Assembly (NCBI GenBank): GCA_946479475.1
Contig: CAMLGG010000030.1
Span: forward strand, 1 to 31,240
Source of the DNA: an uncultured Ideonella sp.
GTDB lineage: Bacteria > Pseudomonadota > Gammaproteobacteria > Burkholderiales > Burkholderiaceae
Reading direction: 5' to 3'
DNA: 31,240 bases
Of the stretch, positions 26,393-31,240 are shown one piece after another. Positions within the stretch are counted from its first letter, which is position 1. Every line of letters starts with the position of its first letter. The translations under genes were made by a program, and so were the position numbers. The notes under the pieces were generated by a model, which saw only the letters and a list, made by a program, of their open reading frames with translations, was not told the DNA's origin and did not search any database.

Positions 26393-29350
26393 ATGCTGCA
26401 ACACCTGAAGAACGAGATCGATTTCGGCACGCCGGCCCGCGTGTCCGAGAAGACCGTGACGCTGACCATTGACGGCGCGCAGGTCACCGTGCCCGAGGGC
26501 ACTTCGCTGATGCGCGCCGCGGTGGACGCCGGCGTGCGCGTGCCCAAGCTCTGCGCCACCGACAGCCTGGAGCCCTTCGGCTCCTGCCGCCTGTGCCTGG
26601 TCGAGATCGAGGGCCGGCGCGGCTATCCGGCCAGCTGCACCACGCCCGCCGAGGCCGGCATGGTGGTGCGCACCCAGACGCCGAAGCTGCAGCAGCTGCG
26701 CACCGGCGTGATGGAGCTCTACATCAGCGACCATCCGCTGGATTGCCTGACCTGCAGCGCCAACGGCAACTGCGAGCTGCAGGACATGGCCGGCGTCACC
26801 GGCCTGCGCAACGTGCGCTACGGCGTGGGCGCGGCGGCCGGCGCGCACCACACCCAGTCGGCCAAGGACGAGTCCAACCCCTACTTCACCTACGACCCGA
26901 GCAAGTGCATCGTCTGCAACCGCTGCGTGCGGGCCTGTGAAGAGACGCAAGGCACCTTCGCGTTGACGATCTCCGGCCGCGGCTTCGACAGCCGCGTGTC
27001 CGCAGGCCAGGACCAGCCCTTCATGCAGAGCGACTGCGTGAGCTGCGGCGCCTGTGTCGAGGCCTGCCCGACGGCGACCCTGCAGGAGAAGAGCGTCATC
27101 GAGCTCGGCCAGGGCGAGCACAGCGTCATCACCACCTGCGCCTACTGCGGCGTCGGCTGCGGCTTCAAGGCCGAAATGAAAGGGAATACGGTCGTCCGCA
27201 TGGTGCCCTGGAAGGACGGCAAGGCCAACGAGGGCCATTCGTGCGTCAAGGGCCGCTTCGCCTGGGGCTATGCGACCCACAAGGACCGCATCACCAAGCC
27301 CATGATCCGCGCCAGGATCACCGACCCGTGGCGCGAAGTGAGCTGGGAAGAGGCCATCAACCACGCCGCCAGCGAGTTCAAGCGCATCCAGGCGAAGCAC
27401 GGCAAGGATTCGGTCGGTGGCATCACCTCCAGCCGCTGCACCAACGAAGAGACGTACCTGGTGCAGAAGCTGGTGCGCGCCGCCTTCGGCACCAACAACG
27501 TCGACACCTGCGCCCGCGTCTGCCACTCGCCCACCGGCTACGGCCTGGGCCAGACCTACGGCACCTCGGCCGGCACCCAGACCTTCAAGAGCGTCGAGCA
27601 GGCCGACGTGATCATGGTGATCGGCGCCAACCCGAGCGACGCCCACCCCGTGTTCGCCTCGCGCATGAAGAAGCGCATCCGCGAGGGGGCGAAGCTGATC
27701 GTCGTCGACCCGCGCCGCATCGATCTGGTCGACTCGCCTCACATCCACGCGCAGCACCACCTGCCTCTGCGGCCCGGCACCAACGTCGCCGTCATCACCG
27801 CCATGGCGCACGTCGTCGTGACCGAGGGCCTGGTGAACGAGGCCTACGTGGCCGAGCGCTGCGACGCCAAGAGCTTCAAGGAGTGGCGCGAGTTCGTCTC
27901 GCGACCCGAGAACTCGCCCGAGGCCTTCGAGGAGGTCACCGGCGTGCCCGCGGGCGAGCTGCGCGCCGCCGCGCGCCTGTATGCGAGCGGCCCCAACTCG
28001 GCCATCTACTACGGCCTGGGCGTCACCGAGCACGCGCAAGGCTCGACCATGGTCATCGGCATCGCGAACCTGGCCATGGCCTGCGGCATGGTCGGCCGCG
28101 AGGGCGTCGGCGTGAACCCGCTGCGCGGCCAGAACAACGTGCAGGGCAGCTGCGACATGGGCAGCTTCCCGCACGAGCTGCCGGGCTACCGCCACATCAG
28201 CGACACCACCGTGCGCTCGCAGTTCGAGGCCGCCTGGGGCGTGGAGCTCAGCCCCGAGCCGGGCCTGCGCATCCCCAACATGTTCGATGCCGCGATGGCG
28301 GGCAGCTTCCTCGGGCTGTATTGCCAGGGCGAGGACATCGTGCAGAGCGACCCGAACACGCAGCACGTGGCCGCGGCGCTCTCGGCGATGGAGTGCATCG
28401 TCGTGCAGGACATCTTCCTCAACGAGACCGCCAAGTACGCCCACGTGCTGCTGCCGGGCTCCAGCTTCCTCGAGAAGGACGGCACCTTCACCAACGCCGA
28501 GCGCCGCATCAGCCGCGTGCGGCAGGTGATGCCGCCGTTGCCGGGCCTGGCTGACTGGGAGGTGACGGTCAGGCTCTCGAACGCGCTCGGCTATCCGATG
28601 CACTACACCCACCCCGAGCAGATCATGCAGGAGATCGCGGCGCTGACGCCCAGCTTCGCCGGCGTGACCTACGAGAAGATCGAGCGCCTGGGCAGCGTGC
28701 AGTGGCCCTGCAACGAGCACACCGACGAGGCCGGCACCTCCCTCATGCACGTGGACGGCTTCGTGCGCGGCAAGGGCCGCTTCTTCAACACCCAGTACGT
28801 CGCCACCGAAGAGAAGGTGACGCGCCGCTTCCCGCTCATCCTCACCACGGGCCGGGTGCTCTCGCAGTACAACGTCGGCGCGCAGACGCGGCGTACTCCC
28901 AACAGCCAGTGGCACGACGAGGACCGGCTGGAGATCCACCCGACCGACGCCGAGGAGCGCGGCATCAGGAGCGGCGACTGGGTCGGCATCGTCAGCCGCG
29001 CCGGCGAGACGGTGCTGCGCGCCGACGTGAGCGAGCGCATGCAGCCCGGCGTGGTCTACACCACCTTCCACTTCCCCGAGTCCGGCGCCAACGTCATCAC
29101 GACGGACAGCTCGGACTGGGCCACCAACTGCCCGGAGTACAAGGTGACGGCGGTCCAGGTGACGAAGGTGATGCAACCAGCGCAAGGAACCGACGGGCCG
29201 CCCCTAGGTTCCTTGACCCCCTCGGGGGGCGACGGCCGCGAAGCGGTCGTCTGGGGGCTGTCGGCCTGGCAAAAGGGCTACGCGGACTTCAACCGGGAGC
29301 AGCTGGATCTGCTGGCCCAGGCTCGCGGCGAAGCGGTCATCGGCAAGTGA
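26393..29350 (+). CDS. fdsA: NAD-linked formate dehydrogenase alpha subunit (Mo-bis-MGD catalytic)
   Basis: A 985-residue catalytic subunit. The N-terminus is a [2Fe-2S] domain (GSCRLCLVEIEG), then a His/Cys-ligated [4Fe-4S] (CLTCSANGNCELQD), two ferredoxin [4Fe-4S] sites (CIVCNRCVRACEE, CVSCGACVEACP) and a further cluster (CAYCGVGCGF). The Mo ligand is C377 next to H378 in CARVCHSPTG, and R578 in NPLRGQNNVQG is the formate-binding arginine; both correspond with one constant offset to C386/H387 and R587 of Rhodobacter FdsA. A GGAGGA site precedes the ATG at 26393. Residues about 931-960 are read from a hairpin repeat (29182-29264) inserted in frame near the C-terminus. The stop overlaps the fdhD start (GTGA). 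Confidence 0.97.
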   Translation: MLQHLKNEIDFGTPARVSEKTVTLTIDGAQVTVPEGTSLMRAAVDAGVRVPKLCATDSLEPFGSCRLCLVEIEGRRGYPASCTTPAEAGMVVRTQTPKLQQLRTGVMELYISDHPLDCLTCSANGNCELQDMAGVTGLRNVRYGVGAAAGAHHTQSAKDESNPYFTYDPSKCIVCNRCVRACEETQGTFALTISGRGFDSRVSAGQDQPFMQSDCVSCGACVEACPTATLQEKSVIELGQGEHSVITTCAYCGVGCGFKAEMKGNTVVRMVPWKDGKANEGHSCVKGRFAWGYATHKDRITKPMIRARITDPWREVSWEEAINHAASEFKRIQAKHGKDSVGGITSSRCTNEETYLVQKLVRAAFGTNNVDTCARVCHSPTGYGLGQTYGTSAGTQTFKSVEQADVIMVIGANPSDAHPVFASRMKKRIREGAKLIVVDPRRIDLVDSPHIHAQHHLPLRPGTNVAVITAMAHVVVTEGLVNEAYVAERCDAKSFKEWREFVSRPENSPEAFEEVTGVPAGELRAAARLYASGPNSAIYYGLGVTEHAQGSTMVIGIANLAMACGMVGREGVGVNPLRGQNNVQGSCDMGSFPHELPGYRHISDTTVRSQFEAAWGVELSPEPGLRIPNMFDAAMAGSFLGLYCQGEDIVQSDPNTQHVAAALSAMECIVVQDIFLNETAKYAHVLLPGSSFLEKDGTFTNAERRISRVRQVMPPLPGLADWEVTVRLSNALGYPMHYTHPEQIMQEIAALTPSFAGVTYEKIERLGSVQWPCNEHTDEAGTSLMHVDGFVRGKGRFFNTQYVATEEKVTRRFPLILTTGRVLSQYNVGAQTRRTPNSQWHDEDRLEIHPTDAEERGIRSGDWVGIVSRAGETVLRADVSERMQPGVVYTTFHFPESGANVITTDSSDWATNCPEYKVTAVQVTKVMQPAQGTDGPPLGSLTPSGGDGREAVVWGLSAWQKGYADFNREQLDLLAQARGEAVIGK
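29182..29264. repeat. GC-rich hairpin repeat of a second type, in frame inside fdsA
   Basis: It contains CCCC-CTCG-GGGG (29217-29228) and a 9-bp stem GACGGCCGC, loop GAA, GCGGTCGTC (29231-29251, one G-U pair), ended by CTGGGGGCT. The makeup is like the intergenic hairpin elements of the window but the sequence is distinct from copies A-C. It is translated as GTDGPPLGSLTPSGGDGREA and on to VVWGLSA. The family C-terminus normally runs straight from the Gln/Pro stretch to the W-Q-x(2-3)-Y/F helix. Confidence 0.6.
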
Positions 29351-30192
29351 AGCCCCGAGACGCCACCCTCGTGCCCGAAGGCACCCGCACCACCCAGGTG
29401 ACCGAGTGGCGCGCCGGCCGCACGGCCGAGCGCGCCGACTGGCTCGCCGAGGAGGTGCCGGTGGCGCTGGTCTTCAACGGCATCTCGCATGCCGTGATGC
29501 TCGCCACCCCGGCCGACCTGGAGGACTTCGCCCTCGGCTTCGCGCTCACCGAGGGCCTCGTCGATTCGCCGGCGGAGCTCTACGGGGTGGACGTGATGCC
29601 CGCGTGCGAGGAAGGCATCACGCTGCAGCTCGAAGTCTCCTCGGCCTGCGCCTGGCGCCTGAAGGAGCGCCGCCGGACCCTCGCCGGCCGGACCGGCTGC
29701 GGCCTGTGCGGCACCGACAGCCTCTCGCAGGTGCGGCGCACACTCCCGCAGGCGCCCGAGGTGCGCGTGGGGCCGGGCGCGCTCGCCCGCGCGCAGCGCG
29801 AGCTGCGCATGCACCAGGCGATGCAGCAGGTCACCGGCGCGACCCATGCAGCGGCCTGGTGCGGGCTCGACGGCAGCGTGCGGATGGCGCGCGAGGACAT
29901 CGGCCGCCACAACGCCCTGGACAAGCTGATCGGCGCGATGCTTCGCACCGGCGAGGACGCCTCGTCCGGCTTTGGCGTCATCACCAGCCGCGCGAGCTTC
30001 GAGATGGTGCAGAAGGCCGCCGCCGCGGGCGTCGGCGCCCTCGCCGCTGTCTCGGCCCCCACTGCGCTGGCCGTGCGCACCGCTACCGAGCTCAACCTGG
30101 CGCTGGCCGGCTTCGTCCGCGGCGATGACGGCGTGGCCTACACCTTTGCCGAACGCTTCGGCCTGGAACCCGGGAAGACCCATGGAACTTGA
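29347..30192 (+). CDS. fdhD: Formate dehydrogenase accessory sulfurtransferase FdhD (FdsC)
   Basis: A 281-residue FdhD-family protein, the fdsC of fds operons. It transfers sulfur from a cysteine desulfurase to the Mo-bis-MGD cofactor so that FdsA becomes active. The sulfur-carrying motif RTGCGLCGT gives C118 and C121. EEVPVALVFNGISHAVMLATP and EDFALGFALTEG are the family N-terminal signatures, and EDIGRHNALDKLIG and SRASFEMVQKAA the C-terminal ones. The start GTG 29347 overlaps the fdsA TGA; GTG 29371 is an alternative. Its last bases overlap fdsD. Confidence 0.95.
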   Translation: MKPRDATLVPEGTRTTQVTEWRAGRTAERADWLAEEVPVALVFNGISHAVMLATPADLEDFALGFALTEGLVDSPAELYGVDVMPACEEGITLQLEVSSACAWRLKERRRTLAGRTGCGLCGTDSLSQVRRTLPQAPEVRVGPGALARAQRELRMHQAMQQVTGATHAAAWCGLDGSVRMAREDIGRHNALDKLIGAMLRTGEDASSGFGVITSRASFEMVQKAAAAGVGALAAVSAPTALAVRTATELNLALAGFVRGDDGVAYTFAERFGLEPGKTHGT

Positions 30193-30412
30193 GAACCTCG
30201 TCCACATGGCCAACCGCATCGGCGAGTTCTTCGCCGCCATGCCGGACCGCGACGAGGCCCGCGAGGGCATCGCCACCCACATCAGGCGCTACTGGGAACC
30301 GCGGATGCGCAAGGCGCTGCTCGATCGCCTCGACGAGGCGCGGGAGGCCGGCCTGCAGGAGCTGGTGGTCGAGGCGGTCCGAGGCATGCGGCAGATGTCG
30401 GCAGCAGCCTGA
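30182..30412 (+). CDS. fdsD: Formate dehydrogenase delta subunit
   Basis: A 76-residue protein beginning MELENLVHMANRIGEFFAAMP, with IATHIRRYWEPRMRKALLD in the centre, the signature of the FdsD family. The subunit belongs to the FdsABGD complex and helps cofactor insertion or stability. The ATG at 30182 overlaps the last 11 bases of fdhD. It is the last gene of the operon and is convergent with the HAF-repeat gene 27 bases away. Confidence 0.93.
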   Translation: MELENLVHMANRIGEFFAAMPDRDEAREGIATHIRRYWEPRMRKALLDRLDEAREAGLQELVVEAVRGMRQMSAAA

Positions 30413-30439
30413 GGGTCAGTCGTCGGCCCGCAGCGGCGG

Positions 30440-31240
30440 CTACCGGACTCGCACCAGCTTGACTGCAACCAATCTTCCGTCGCCATTGCGCCTGGCCGCG
30501 CCCACGACGTCCCCCGCGTTGTTGATGCCCCTCCCGGAAGTCACCGTGTAGTCCTGCGACTGGTCGGCTTCAACAAGGTCGTTGAGGTCGTACAAGACAT
30601 CCTCGTGGTAGAGAAAGCCGTGGCGGCTCAGCTCGTCGTCTGGAAGGGTTTCGATGCTGCCGACAATGTCGCCCGTGTCGTTGATGGCCAAGCCCTCTCC
30701 GGACTTGCCTGTGCCAAGCATCCCGAGACTCTTCATCTCCCCGTCGACGGCTTTGCTCATCGGCCAGTTCTGGAAGACGTCGTTGTGCACCGTCGCCGAG
30801 CCGGTGATGTCGCCGTTCGAGTTGATGGCGAAGGCGCGGCTGTGCCCGCCGTCGATGGTTCCCAGATCGGTGATCTGGCCGGTCCCGATGTTGTAGGCGT
30901 ACGCGTGAACGTTCACTTGGTTGGCGATGAGGGATGAGCCTGCGACGATGCCTGCGTTGTTGATGCCGCGGGCGTGGACATCCCTTCCACCCAGGCCTTC
31001 GATCTTGGTGACCACGCCCTCCTTCCAGACCTGGGCCTGCCAGCCGAAGGCGTCCTGTCCGCCGCCGACGACGACGTTGTCGTCATTGAGGGCATAAGCC
31101 CTCGGGAAGGTGACATGGTCAGGCTCGAGTCCGACGGGTGTATGCCGGTCCAGCCAGAGGGTTGCCATCTCGTCACGCCTGAAGCTGTCAAAGCCGGCGA
31201 CGACTCCTGCCTCATTGATGGCGTTGGCCACCGCGCCAAA
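30440..31240 (-). CDS. HAF-repeat protein, 5' end off the window
   Basis: The minus-strand frame is open from the right edge to the stop at 30440 (267 codons shown). It is built of repeated segments of about 40-50 residues with motifs such as GINNAGIVAGSS, AINSNGDITGSA, AINDTGDIVGSI and GINNAGDVVGAA, the pattern of extracellular HAF repeats, which are propeller-like and usually secreted. The signal peptide would lie beyond the edge. Base composition is clearly less GC-rich than in the rest of the window, and codon bias is weaker, which suggests later acquisition or relaxed selection. Function is unknown. Confidence 0.8.
   Translation of the reverse strand, partial: FGAVANAINEAGVVAGFDSFRRDEMATLWLDRHTPVGLEPDHVTFPRAYALNDDNVVVGGGQDAFGWQAQVWKEGVVTKIEGLGGRDVHARGINNAGIVAGSSLIANQVNVHAYAYNIGTGQITDLGTIDGGHSRAFAINSNGDITGSATVHNDVFQNWPMSKAVDGEMKSLGMLGTGKSGEGLAINDTGDIVGSIETLPDDELSRHGFLYHEDVLYDLNDLVEADQSQDYTVTSGRGINNAGDVVGAARRNGDGRLVAVKLVRVR

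Noticed and set aside
25955..29185. 1076-codon minus-strand open frame opposite fdsB/fdsA
   Set aside because: It is an antisense shadow caused by high GC; the plus strand carries complete, motif-rich formate dehydrogenase genes.

Overview
The window is GC-rich (about 70%) bacterial DNA, densely packed and with strong G/C preference at third codon positions. The gene content (fdsGBA-fdhD-fdsD formate dehydrogenase with a divergent regulator, MtfA, a CYTH/CHAD protein, a JDVT-CTERM/MrtJ pair) fits a betaproteobacterium of the order Burkholderiales, probably near the Rubrivivax/Leptothrix/Methylibium group. I found no rRNA, tRNA, CRISPR array or insertion sequence. About two dozen protein genes are supported; two run off the window edges.

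Layout. 1-0.9 kb: CYTH/CHAD triphosphatase (minus, 3' end missing), divergent from an MtfA-type zinc peptidase. 2-3.9 kb: a Cys-rich flavodoxin-fold protein and a TorF-like outer-membrane protein. 4.0-6.65 kb: a translationally coupled trio of ECF sigma factor, zinc-finger anti-sigma factor with a protease-prodomain-like C-terminus, and an S8 (subtilisin-like) lipoprotein. 6.69-6.79 kb: five copies of an 18-bp repeat. 6.9-14.3 kb: a same-strand run of an intramembrane protease (MrtJ), a cytochrome-c/choice-of-anchor-D protein with a JDVT-CTERM tail, a TlpA-like thioredoxin, a DUF4266 lipoprotein, a DUF3570 outer-membrane protein, ApbE flavin transferase and DsbD. 14.4-18.4 kb: thioredoxin reductase, a small membrane protein, an OafA-type acyltransferase (minus) and a type II NADH dehydrogenase. 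18.4-21.4 kb: a lipoprotein, a Cys-based phosphatase and an MsbA-type exporter. 21.5-23.1 kb: a truncated adenylation-domain protein convergent with a START-domain protein. 23.1-30.4 kb: the fds operon and its regulator. The right edge holds an incomplete HAF-repeat protein of lower GC.

How the genes may work together. The central region reads as one envelope redox system. DUF3570 is an established ApbE flavinylation target, and this copy has two SGAS motifs. The JDVT-CTERM protein joins a c-type heme domain to five repeats, each with one cysteine pair. TlpA, DsbD and thioredoxin reductase can supply thiol electrons. MrtJ probably processes the JDVT tail. A candidate promoter pattern (CAACC or TCACC, 15-16 bases, then GGTAC or GGCAC) occurs before the sigma-factor gene, before mrtJ and before the JDVT-CTERM gene, so the ECF sigma factor may control the cluster. 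That link is inference.

GC-rich hairpin repeats of two types are scattered through the window. One copy appears to supply the N-terminal codons of the DUF3570 gene, and another lies in frame inside the 3' end of fdsA.
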